A DNA stretch of 64,000 nucleotides from DATARH01 sp036008175 (lineage in GTDB: Bacteria > Pseudomonadota > Alphaproteobacteria > ATCC43930 > CGMCC-115725), in NCBI GenBank assembly GCA_036008175.1, contig DASYOB010000147.1, forward strand, positions 62,001-126,000, given 5' to 3'. The translations under genes and the position numbers were made by a program. Below, piece by piece: positions 48,022-55,350 of this stretch (position 1 is the stretch's first letter; each line of letters opens with the position of its first letter). Below the pieces are notes generated by a model that was not told the origin of the DNA, did no database searches, and saw only the letters and a program-made list of their open reading frames with translations.

Positions 48022-49419
48022 TCACCCGGCGAGCGCCGGCCGGGTGTTGCGGAACGACGTCGCCTTCTCGAACGCGTCGGCGACCCGGAACAGGGTCGGC
48101 TCCTCGAACGGCCTGGCAACGAGCTGGATCGCTACCGGCAAGCCGCCTTCGCCGAAGCCGGCACAAACCGAGATCGCCGGATAGCCGGACACATTGAACG
48201 GCATCGTGAAGCTCGGCCGCTCAAACAGATCCCAGATCGGCACCGCGTCGATCTTCGGCGCCTCGTTCGGCGCGGCGGCGGTCAGCACGACATCGAGCCC
48301 GGTCATGGCCGCCTTCAGTTCGGCGCGCAATTCGCGGCGCCGGCGCACCGCCTGCACGTAATCGACGCCGGAGACCAGCGCTCCCAGCATCAGCCGGCTC
48401 TGCACCCGTTCGCTGAAATCGCGGAGCCGCGTCTTCGCCCATTCCTCATAGGCGGCAGCACGCTCGGTGATCGAGATCAAGGAACCGCAGGCGCCCCAAT
48501 CCTGCAACGGCGACAGCTGTACCTCGCGAATTTCGGCACCGAGATCGCGGAACGTGGCGATCGCCGCGTCGATGCCGCGCTGGGTTCCGTCGCTGACCTT
48601 GCTGTCGGTCTCGTGGAAATGATGGATGATGCCGATCTTGAGCCCCTTGACCCCGGCGCCGAGCAGCGCGGTGTAATCGGGGACCGGCCGGGTCGCGCTC
48701 GCCGGGTCGCGCGGATCGTGGCCGGCCAGCGCCTGCAGCATCAGCGCGCAATCCTCGGCGGTCCAGGCCATCGGGCCGAGATGGTCGAGGCTGAACGCCG
48801 CCGGCGCGACTCCCACGCGGCTCACGAGACCGTAGGTTGGCTTGATGCCGGCGATGCCGCACAGCGCCGCCGGACCACGGATCGAGCCACCGGTATCGGT
48901 GCCGATGCCGCCGAGGATCAGTCCGGCGGCGACCGCCGCGCCGGTGCCGCTGCTGCTGCCGGCGGTGAAGTGGTCGGTGTTCCACGGGTTGCGCGCCGGC
49001 GGCTTCGGGAGGTCGAAGCTGGGGCCGCCATCGGCGAATTCGTGCGTCGTCGTCTTGCCGATCAGCACCGTGCCGGCTTCGGCGAGCTTTTCGGCGCAGG
49101 TCGCGTCGCTGTCGGGAATGTTGTCCTGCAGGATCTTCGACTGGCAGGTGGTCGGGATGCCCTTGGTATCGACGATGTCCTTGAGGCCGATCGGGATCCC
49201 GTGCAGCGCCCCCTTCGGTCCGCGCGCCATGATCGCGGCCTCGGCAGCGCGGGCGTCGCCGAGCGCGCGTTCCTCGGTCAGATGGACAAAGGCGTGCAAC
49301 CGGTCGTCCAGCGCGTGAATACGGTCGAGGCAGGCACGGGTCAGCTCGACCGGCGATAGGCGCTTCGCGGCGATCAGCTTCGCCGCCTCGGCGATGGTCG
49401 GAATCGCGGCGTCGCTCAT
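48022..49419 (-). CDS. Amidase (amidase signature family)
   Basis: A 465-residue amidase signature enzyme. The Ser-cisSer-Lys triad is K80 (GIPIGLKDIVDTKG), S155 or S156 (TAGSSSGTGAAVAAG) and S179 (GIGTDTGGSIRGPAALCG). It hydrolyses an amide or acts as a GatA-like transamidase subunit. The small gene upstream (49416-49613) encodes a GatC/AtzG-like helper and overlaps it by 4 bases, so the closest known arrangement is AtzG-AtzE of s-triazine and allophanate-type pathways. The true substrate is unknown. Confidence 0.9.
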   Translation of the reverse strand: MSDAAIPTIAEAAKLIAAKRLSPVELTRACLDRIHALDDRLHAFVHLTEERALGDARAAEAAIMARGPKGALHGIPIGLKDIVDTKGIPTTCQSKILQDNIPDSDATCAEKLAEAGTVLIGKTTTHEFADGGPSFDLPKPPARNPWNTDHFTAGSSSGTGAAVAAGLILGGIGTDTGGSIRGPAALCGIAGIKPTYGLVSRVGVAPAAFSLDHLGPMAWTAEDCALMLQALAGHDPRDPASATRPVPDYTALLGAGVKGLKIGIIHHFHETDSKVSDGTQRGIDAAIATFRDLGAEIREVQLSPLQDWGACGSLISITERAAAYEEWAKTRLRDFSERVQSRLMLGALVSGVDYVQAVRRRRELRAELKAAMTGLDVVLTAAAPNEAPKIDAVPIWDLFERPSFTMPFNVSGYPAISVCAGFGEGGLPVAIQLVARPFEEPTLFRVADAFEKATSFRNTRPALAG

Positions 49420-49613
49420 GCCACATCATCCCCGGTAAAGTTGTAGACGTGCGCCAGCTCGGCCATCGGCCCGCGCGGCTTGCGCACGCGCTCGGCCATC
49501 GCGGCGATGCCGGGATAGACGCTCTTCAGCTCGGCCTTTTGCGCCGGGGTCAGAGCGAGCCCGGAGCGGGCGAGCAGAAAATCGAGAGCTTCGTCGGAGA
49601 TCTCGGCGGGCAT
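49416..49613 (-). CDS. AtzG/GatC-like small amidase partner (DUF4089 type)
   Basis: A 65-residue protein using the ATG at 49613: MPAEISDEALDFLLARSGLA, then LTPAQKAELKSVYPGIAAMA and ERVRKPRGPMAELAHVYNF. It resembles AtzG-type proteins, which wrap around an amidase of the GatA family as GatC does. The open frame begins at 49667, but the extra 18 residues are not conserved-looking. Its stop overlaps the amidase start (ATGA), supporting a complex. Confidence 0.75.
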   Translation of the reverse strand: MPAEISDEALDFLLARSGLALTPAQKAELKSVYPGIAAMAERVRKPRGPMAELAHVYNFTGDDVA

Positions 49614-49746
49614 GGTCGCATTCCCCTCACTGCGGATTTGCGTAGCATAGAGCGGCACGCAAGCCACGGGCCAGTGCTTAACCGGGTCGATTGACGCGCC
49701 ATCGGTCGCGGCGCGACCATCCGCTCATTGAATCGAGGGGAGGCCG

Positions 49747-50331
49747 ATGCTCACGCTCTATATGTCGCCGGGATCGAGCTCGATGGCGCCGCATATCGCC
49801 ATGCACGAGATCGGGGTGCCATTTGAGGCGCGGTGGATCTCGTTCGGCAAACAGGAGCAGCGCACGCCCGAATACCTGGCGCTCAACCCGGAAGGTAAGG
49901 TGCCGGCGCTGATCGTCGGGGGCCGGGCGCTTACCGAAGTCGCAGCGGTGCTGTACTACCTCGCCCGCAGCTTTCCGGCGGCAGATCTGTGGCCGGCCGG
50001 CAACATCGACGCCGAGGCGCAAATTATCTCCTGGATGTCGTTCATCGCCGCGACCGTGCATCCGGCGCGGCGCGCCGGCCGCGAGCGTTCTGTCGAGGTG
50101 TTCGAGATCGCCGACAAACGGCTCGGAGATCGCGATTGGGCGGTTGGATCGAGCTATTCGATCGCCGACATTCACCTGTTCCGGCTGAATTGGCGCTTCG
50201 TCGGCTCGTTCGGCCCGCATCCCGACGCGTTCTCCAACCTCACCCGACATTACGACCGGATGATGGCGCGCCCGGCGGTGCAGCGAACCTTGCAGGCCGA
50301 AAGCGCCGTCGGTTACGAGCTGCCGGCATGA
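49747..50331 (+). CDS. Glutathione S-transferase family protein
   Basis: A 194-residue cytosolic GST. The thioredoxin-fold N-terminus starts MLTLYMSPGSSSMAPHIAMH, with the GSH-binding Ser/Cys region and the cis-proline VPALIVGG followed by LTEVAAVLYYLAR. The C-terminal helical domain has SYSIADIHLFRLNWR, the usual N-capping box. It conjugates or reduces small electrophiles with glutathione. Its stop overlaps the start of the next gene, so the two are translated together. Confidence 0.88.
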   Translation: MLTLYMSPGSSSMAPHIAMHEIGVPFEARWISFGKQEQRTPEYLALNPEGKVPALIVGGRALTEVAAVLYYLARSFPAADLWPAGNIDAEAQIISWMSFIAATVHPARRAGRERSVEVFEIADKRLGDRDWAVGSSYSIADIHLFRLNWRFVGSFGPHPDAFSNLTRHYDRMMARPAVQRTLQAESAVGYELPA

Positions 50332-51419
50332 ACCCGGCGAATGCTGCGTCGGACGAGCGGATCGTCCAGTTCCGCTCGGACGGGCTCGCGCTGACCCCGA
50401 CGGCCTACGCGCGGCTGCTCGCCGAAATTGCCGAGACCCGCGGCATCGCCCAGGACGATTATTCGCGCGACGGCGTCGTCGCCGAGCTGGAAACGCACAT
50501 GGCGGCGCTGCTCGGCAAGGAAGCGGCGGTCTTTCTGCCGACTGGCACGCTCGCCAACCACCTCGCGCTCCGGCTCCTGGCGCGCAACGGCCGCCGAATC
50601 CTGGTCCAGCGCGAGAGCCACCTCTACAACGACGAGGGCGATTGCGCCCAGCAGCTGAGCGGACTCACCCTGGTCCCGCTTGCGCCAGGAAGGGCGAGCT
50701 TTACGCTGGACGAGGCGGCGGCGGAGATCGCCGGCCCTCCGGACGCCCGCGTCGCGATCCCGGTCGGCGCGATCTCGATCGAGACGCCGGTGCGGCGCAT
50801 GTCGGGCGAGGCATTCGATTTCAGGGAAATGCGCCGGATCACCGAATTCGCTCACGGGCGCGGCATCGGGCTGCATCTCGATGGTGCTCGGCTATTGATC
50901 GAGACGGTCTATACCGGGATCGCGCCGGCCGAATACGCCGGCCTGTTCGATACCGTCTATGTCTCGCTCTACAAGTATCTGAACGCGGCCGCCGGCGCGA
51001 TCCTCGCCGGTCCGCATGCCATGCTCGACGGACTGTTCCACCAGCGCCGGATGTTCGGTGGCGGCCTGCCGCATGTCTGGCCGTACGCGGCGGTCGCGCT
51101 GCACTACCTTGACGGCTTCGCCGAGCGCTTCGCCGAGGCCGCGGCGGCATTCGACAAACTGCTCGACGCGCTGCACGACCATCCACTCGTCAAGGTCGAG
51201 CGCCCGCCGGCGGCGACCAATGTCGCCGTGATGACTGTCGCCGGCGATGACGCGGCGGCCTTGCCGGCACGTCTTCTGGCGCAAGGCATAACGATCCGGG
51301 CGGCGCGGCGAAGCTGGCCGGGCGGCGCCGAATTCGCGCTGCATACCAACGAAACGATCCTGCGCCGGCCCCTCGGCGAGACGATCCGGCAGTTCCTCGC
51401 CGCCCTCGACGCGGCTTAG
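50328..51419 (+). CDS. Threonine aldolase-like PLP enzyme
   Basis: A 363-residue beta-eliminating lyase/threonine aldolase family protein starting at the ATG at 50328. PTGTLANHLALRLLARNG binds the PLP phosphate, HLDGARLLIETVYTG contains the PLP-pyridine aspartate, and VSLYKYLNAAAGAILAGP contains the Schiff-base lysine. The C-terminal domain is complete (EFALHTNETILRRPLGETI). It cleaves beta-hydroxy amino acids such as threonine to glycine and an aldehyde; preference for the substrate is unknown. Confidence 0.85.
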   Translation: MNPANAASDERIVQFRSDGLALTPTAYARLLAEIAETRGIAQDDYSRDGVVAELETHMAALLGKEAAVFLPTGTLANHLALRLLARNGRRILVQRESHLYNDEGDCAQQLSGLTLVPLAPGRASFTLDEAAAEIAGPPDARVAIPVGAISIETPVRRMSGEAFDFREMRRITEFAHGRGIGLHLDGARLLIETVYTGIAPAEYAGLFDTVYVSLYKYLNAAAGAILAGPHAMLDGLFHQRRMFGGGLPHVWPYAAVALHYLDGFAERFAEAAAAFDKLLDALHDHPLVKVERPPAATNVAVMTVAGDDAAALPARLLAQGITIRAARRSWPGGAEFALHTNETILRRPLGETIRQFLAALDAA

Positions 51420-51423
51420 CTCA

Positions 51424-51437
51424 TGTACTCATAAAGG
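51424..51437 (+). repeat. Left terminal inverted repeat
   Basis: TGTACTCATAAAGG; the inverted partner is at 52908-52922. It starts 4 bases after the threonine-aldolase-like stop codon. Confidence 0.6.
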
Positions 51438-51498
51438 ACAATGGCCCGCTATCGACCCTGAGCGGTCGCTGAGGGGTGCAGACGGGTTCGGCAGGATT

Positions 51499-52683
51499 CT
51501 ATGGATTGCCAACTGCACGTGCCCGCGCGCGAATCTCGGATGAGGAGGTGTCAACGCGGAAACGATGCTCAGGGATTTCGATGAAGAGATCGGCATAGCG
51601 CCGCGGCACGGGGATGTCGTTCAGCGCGCGTACGCGCCCCGCGGTGTCGATGCGCACCGCCACGAGAAAGCTCCCCCCCGAATTGGCGATTTCCTCAAGC
51701 GCCACATGCATTTGGAGCTCGTCATCTCCATAATATTTCGGTGCAACCAGGCGCTCCGCAGTATCCGCGCCGATCACAAACGTCGTCCTCGGAAACAAAC
51801 GCGACTTTTCGAGGAAGGTGGGCGCTCTCGTGAGTTCGACCGGCGACTTCCAGGCGAATTGGGCGAGCCGGTGTTTCACCGTCTCGCCTGCCAACGGCGG
51901 CTTGTCGACGTTGGTGACAGAGATTTCGAACGCCAAGGGCTGCTGCCTGAGGTCTTCGGCGACCCGCGCCAGCGATACATGTCCCTCGTGCATTGGGTTG
52001 AAAGAACCTGGGAACAGCACAAAGGGCTGCGGCGCCGACAGGATCATTTGTCCGTCGGGCAGGACGGTGACGCGATCGTGCTCGCCCGCCAAGAGCTGAT
52101 CGATCGTATCCACGACCGTGACGACCGTCTCCGCATAATGGTCATCCGCATCGAGCAGGCTGCGCGGCGACGGTGCGGCAATCCCGCATGCGCGGGCCAG
52201 CCACAGGACGATCGCGCGCGAAACGAGGTCTTCTTCAGCGGCGCGATCACGTCGGCCCTTGGCCATCACGCAAGTGCAGTGCGCGATGCCGGCGGAGTTG
52301 GCGAATGCGATGTAAAATCGATGCTCGCCTTTACGCGGGCGATCGCTCACCAGTGCCGCCGTCGCGCCCAGGCCAACCAGATCGGGGCCAACCAGATCGG
52401 TTCCCGCCCGCACCAGCCTGGCTGCGCGTGCCCGTACGGTTCGTGCCATCGCGATTGCGGTGTCGGAACTGCACGCCTGTTCCGGTGCAAAGCCGAGAAA
52501 CGCCGCAAGCGCCAGCGCGTCGTAGGGGACCTGCGCCTCGATCAGCAGCCGAGAGCCGCCGGGAACACGAAGCAACTCACCGACCGCCCCACTGCCGCCC
52601 CCGGTGATCGCGAGTGCAGCCTTGCGGCCGGACGCGTGCAATGTGGAGATCAATTGTTGCCACGCAGCGTCCGACGGTCTCAT
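51499..52683 (-). CDS. CinA-like domain fused to a nucleotidylyltransferase (NMNAT-like)
   Basis: A 394-residue two-domain protein. Residues about 1-160 resemble a CinA C-terminal/PncC-type domain (AALAITGGGSGAVGELLRVP, FYIAFANSAGIAHCTCV), with GGGSGA in place of the CinA ESCTGG loop. Residues about 220-394 are an alpha/beta phosphodiesterase-superfamily nucleotidylyltransferase (VLFPGSFNPMHEGHVSLARV, with the HxGH-type MHEGH, and DTSSSEIRARAR as the SSTxIR-type C-terminal motif). The pairing suggests a bifunctional pyridine-nucleotide salvage enzyme; that is inference. It lies inside a terminal inverted repeat cassette. Confidence 0.75.
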   Translation of the reverse strand: MRPSDAAWQQLISTLHASGRKAALAITGGGSGAVGELLRVPGGSRLLIEAQVPYDALALAAFLGFAPEQACSSDTAIAMARTVRARAARLVRAGTDLVGPDLVGLGATAALVSDRPRKGEHRFYIAFANSAGIAHCTCVMAKGRRDRAAEEDLVSRAIVLWLARACGIAAPSPRSLLDADDHYAETVVTVVDTIDQLLAGEHDRVTVLPDGQMILSAPQPFVLFPGSFNPMHEGHVSLARVAEDLRQQPLAFEISVTNVDKPPLAGETVKHRLAQFAWKSPVELTRAPTFLEKSRLFPRTTFVIGADTAERLVAPKYYGDDELQMHVALEEIANSGGSFLVAVRIDTAGRVRALNDIPVPRRYADLFIEIPEHRFRVDTSSSEIRARARAVGNP

Positions 52684-52907
52684 GGGGCGTCTGTCGTCTG
52701 ACAGCTGAAAATACCTCGCGAACGGTGAAAGACAGTTCGGACAAAGTCAACAGAGTGCATGGGCATGCCAGCAAGCTGCCGGCGTGCCGCTCCCATTACA
52801 GCTCGATCGAGGTCCGCTGTCGGCGCGGGGTTGCCGGCTGGCTCCGGGCAGATATCGTCCGCTTTCCACCACCCTGAGCAGACCTCGGCCGCTCGTTTGC
52901 AAGCCGA

Positions 52908-52922
52908 CCTTTTATGAGTACA
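52908..52922 (-). repeat. Right terminal inverted repeat
   Basis: CCTTTTATGAGTACA; the inverted partner is at 51424-51437. It ends 16 bases before the convergent BNR-repeat gene. Confidence 0.6.
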
Positions 52923-52937
52923 CGACGTAGTCCGCGC

Positions 52938-54026
52938 TCAGGCGGGCGCGAAACGCACCGCCGCGACCGGCGGCAGCCGGGCATCCAGCATCGCCCAGGA
53001 TTCGCCGGCATCGGCGGAGGTCCATAGCCCGCCGCTGGTCGAACCAAAAGCAAGCCGCTCGCCGGTTTCGTCCACCGTCAGCGCGTGGCGCCAGACCAGA
53101 TCGTAGGCATGGCGCTGCGGCAGCCCGCGGCTCAGCACCTCGAAGCTCTTGCCGCCATCGCGGGTGCGCGCCACCACGACCTTCGCGTCGACCGGGATGC
53201 GCCGCTCGTCCTTGATCGCCGGCACGAACCAGGCAGTGTCCGGGTCGCGCGGGTGCGCGATAACGGCAAAGCCGAATTTCGACGGCCGGATCGCGGTCAG
53301 CTCGTACCAGTTGGCGCCGCGATCTTTCGAGCGAAAGACGCCGTTATGGTGCTGGCACCAGACAATCTCGGGTCGCGCCGGGCACTGCGCCAGCCGGTGG
53401 ATGTCCTGAGCGATCGGATCGCCTTGCAGTTCCGGCGGCATGTACTCGTTGTACATGCCCTGATTGATCAGGTTCCAGGAAGCGCCGGTATCGGTGCTCG
53501 CCCACATCCCCGCGGTCGAGACGCCGACCCGGATGTCCGAGGGATTGCGCGGATCGACCAGCACCGAGTTGATGCCGGGCTGCTCGCCGCCGGCGACCCC
53601 CATCCACCGTCGGCGGTCGGGCATATGCCACAGCGGCTCGTTCAACGCCCAGCTTTCGCCGCCATCATCGGAGCGGAAGAGGCCGCCCGGCATCGTCCCG
53701 GCCCAAAGCCGTCCCGGAACGCCGCCGGGCTCGAGCGCCCAGATCTTGCCGAGCGACCAGGGATGTGGGTCGTCGCCGGCATCGGCCGGTTTCGGCGGAA
53801 ATACCGGCACCGCGATCTCGGCCCATGCACCATTGGGCTCGCGGCGCCACAGCTTGGTGCCGAAATGGCCGAGATCGAGCGCGGCGTAAAGCGTGCCGTC
53901 CGGCTGGGCCAGCACGGCGGTGACCGGCTCGCCGAGAAAATGCGAAGCAACGATGTCCCAGCCGCCGTTGCGCGGCGCCAGATCGAACAAGCCCTTGCGG
54001 GTTCCGACGTGGATACGGTCTGACAT
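52938..54026 (-). CDS. BNR/WD40-like repeat protein (exo-alpha-sialidase/YCF48-like beta propeller)
   Basis: A 362-residue beta-propeller protein using the ATG at 54026 with AGGAGGAGAG upstream. It contains repeated S-x-D-x-G-x-x-W Asp-box motifs: RSDDGGESW, STDTGASW, SKDRGANW, TRDGGKSF and SADAGESW, one per propeller blade. There is no signal peptide. Asp-box propellers occur in sialidases and in assembly factors. Its partner gene upstream encodes a MoaD/ThiS-like protein, separated by a palindromic repeat. The function is unknown. Confidence 0.85.
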   Translation of the reverse strand: MSDRIHVGTRKGLFDLAPRNGGWDIVASHFLGEPVTAVLAQPDGTLYAALDLGHFGTKLWRREPNGAWAEIAVPVFPPKPADAGDDPHPWSLGKIWALEPGGVPGRLWAGTMPGGLFRSDDGGESWALNEPLWHMPDRRRWMGVAGGEQPGINSVLVDPRNPSDIRVGVSTAGMWASTDTGASWNLINQGMYNEYMPPELQGDPIAQDIHRLAQCPARPEIVWCQHHNGVFRSKDRGANWYELTAIRPSKFGFAVIAHPRDPDTAWFVPAIKDERRIPVDAKVVVARTRDGGKSFEVLSRGLPQRHAYDLVWRHALTVDETGERLAFGSTSGGLWTSADAGESWAMLDARLPPVAAVRFAPA

Positions 54027-54063
54027 TCTCTCCTCCTTCAAAGGCGAGCCACCTCTCCCCTTC

Positions 54064-54124
54064 CGTCATGGCCGCGCTTGACCCGGCCATCTTGGAGATC
54101 CGCGGGTCGAGCCCGCGGATGACG
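54064..54124. repeat. Palindromic intergenic repeat
   Basis: CGTCAT (54064-54069) to ATGACG (54119-54124) encloses two near-palindromic arms, GGCCGCGCTTGACCCGGCC and CCGCGGGTCGAGCCCGCGG. The type is different from 45230-45330. It sits between the MoaD-like and BNR genes and could affect their relative expression. Confidence 0.65.
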
Positions 54125-54134
54125 GTGGAGTGGA

Positions 54135-54404
54135 TCAACCGCCGGACAGTGCCTGGAATACATAGATCTCGTCGCGTGGACCGACCGGATCGAGCAGCTT
54201 CTCGCGGTCGCGCACCGGCGCGCCATTGATGTACACCGCGACGTGGCGACGCAGCGCGCCCTGGTCGTCGAGGACATAGCCCCGCAGCGCCGGGCGCGCG
54301 GCGAACACGGCCCCAAGCGCCTCGCCGACCGTGCCGCCTTCGACTTGCGCAGGCGGCGTGTCCAAGAAGCGTTGGAGCGCCGAGGTGAACGAAACGGTCG
54401 GCAT
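54135..54404 (-). CDS. MoaD/ThiS-family sulfur carrier protein
   Basis: An 89-residue ubiquitin-fold protein using the ATG at 54404: PTVSFTSALQRFLDTPPAQV, then RPALRGYVLDDQGALRRHVA and VYINGAP, ending LSGG. The C-terminal diglycine is where such carriers are adenylated and thiocarboxylated by E1-like enzymes. No moaE, thiG, thiF or moeB gene is near, so the sulfur acceptor is unknown. It starts 10 bases after the VOC gene's stop. Confidence 0.85.
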   Translation of the reverse strand: MPTVSFTSALQRFLDTPPAQVEGGTVGEALGAVFAARPALRGYVLDDQGALRRHVAVYINGAPVRDREKLLDPVGPRDEIYVFQALSGG

Positions 54405-54414
54405 CGCTGCAGGG

Positions 54415-54828
54415 TTATGGCGCGACGTACACCATCCAGGAGACGCCGAATTTATCGGCAACCATGCCGAAGCGCGGCGAGAAGAAGGTCTTGGCGAGCG
54501 GCATCTGCACCTGGCCGCCATCGCCGAGCGCCGCGAACGTCCGATCCGCCGCGGCCTCGTCGGGCACGGTCAGCGACAAGCCAAAGCCCTGAAAACTCGA
54601 TTTGCCCTGGCACTGGCCGTCCGACGCCAGGATGCCGGTATCGCCGATGCGAATGCTCGCGTGCATGATCTTGTTTTCCGAGCCGGGCGGGATCGTGCCC
54701 GGCGGCGGAGTATCGGGGCAATCCTTCCAGCGCAGCAACGCGATGACCTGTGCACCGAGGTTCTTGCGATAGAACTCCACCGCCTCTTCGCAGCGTCCGT
54801 CGAAAAACAGATAGGGCTGAATTTCCAT
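54415..54828 (-). CDS. VOC-family protein, PhnB-like
   Basis: A 137-residue PhnB/YjdN-type VOC protein, starting at the ATG at 54828 with GGAAGGATG upstream. IQPYLFFDGRCEEAVEFYRK, NKIMHASIRIGDTGILASDG and FGMVADKFGVSWMVYV are the usual features. Its enzyme activity is unproven in this subgroup. It is divergent from the MarR-type regulator, and the palindrome in the gap suggests it is a target of that regulator. Confidence 0.85.
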   Translation of the reverse strand: MEIQPYLFFDGRCEEAVEFYRKNLGAQVIALLRWKDCPDTPPPGTIPPGSENKIMHASIRIGDTGILASDGQCQGKSSFQGFGLSLTVPDEAAADRTFAALGDGGQVQMPLAKTFFSPRFGMVADKFGVSWMVYVAP

Positions 54829-54871
54829 GGCATCCTTCCGCTCAAACCGCATGTTGGTCTTGACGAAATAA

Positions 54872-54883
54872 GTTGATATCAAC
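54872..54883. promoter_or_regulatory. Palindromic operator candidate for the MarR-type regulator
   Basis: GTTGATATCAAC is a perfect 12-bp palindrome in the 66-base gap between the divergent VOC and MarR genes, 12 bases upstream of the marR-type ATG. MarR dimers bind palindromes of this kind and usually control themselves and a divergent neighbour. Confidence 0.6.
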
Positions 54884-54894
54884 ATATTTTCGAC

Positions 54895-55344
54895 ATGTCA
54901 AACGGCGATGCCGTCCCATTCGAAACCACGCTGGAAGTGCGTGACGGCTGTCTGTGCCTGCATTTGCAGCGGGCGGCGCGGGCGGTGGCGCGGCGCTTTG
55001 ACGCGGCGTTCCGGCCGCTCGGGCTGACCAGCGGGCAGTTCTCGCTGTTGATGTCGCTGAACCGCCCGTACCCACCACCGACGATCGGCAGCGTAGCGGC
55101 CTTGCTGGCGATGGACCGCACGACCTTGACCGCCAATCTGAAGCCGCTGGAACGTCGCGGGCTGGTAGCGGTGAGTGTCGACGATACCGACAAGCGAAGC
55201 CGCCGCCTGAAGTTGACGCCGACCGGCCGCGCCCTGCTCGCCAGCGCCGTTCCAATTTGGCGCGATACTCATGCCGCGATCGACCGGCTGCTCCCCCGCA
55301 CGAAACCCGACGCGCTCCGCCGCGACCTGCGCGCGCTGTCCTGA
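54895..55344 (+). CDS. MarR-family transcriptional regulator
   Basis: A 149-residue winged-helix regulator. Helix 1 dimer region about 20-45 (LQRAARAVARRFDAAFRPLG), HTH at PTIGSVAALLAMDRTTLTAN followed by LKPLERRGLVAV, and the wing VDDTDKRSRRLKLTPTGRAL are standard. It probably represses or activates the VOC-MoaD-BNR operon on the other strand through the palindrome at 54872. The inducer is unknown. Confidence 0.9.
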   Translation: MSNGDAVPFETTLEVRDGCLCLHLQRAARAVARRFDAAFRPLGLTSGQFSLLMSLNRPYPPPTIGSVAALLAMDRTTLTANLKPLERRGLVAVSVDDTDKRSRRLKLTPTGRALLASAVPIWRDTHAAIDRLLPRTKPDALRRDLRALS

Positions 55345-55350
55345 GGCAAG

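Larger units (their letters stand above)
51424..52922. mobile_element. 1.5-kb cassette with terminal inverted repeats and a passenger gene, no transposase
   Basis: The ends are TGTACTCATAAAGG (51424-51437) and CCTTTTATGAGTACA (52908-52922), which are inverted copies differing by one inserted A. Between them lies a single gene (51499-52683) and no transposase. This is the plan of a mobile insertion cassette moved in trans by a transposase that recognises these ends. No target duplication is visible beside the ends. Confidence 0.5.

Noticed and set aside
47992..49359. A 455-codon plus-strand frame
   Set aside because: It is antisense to the amidase gene, which has the full Ser-cisSer-Lys triad.
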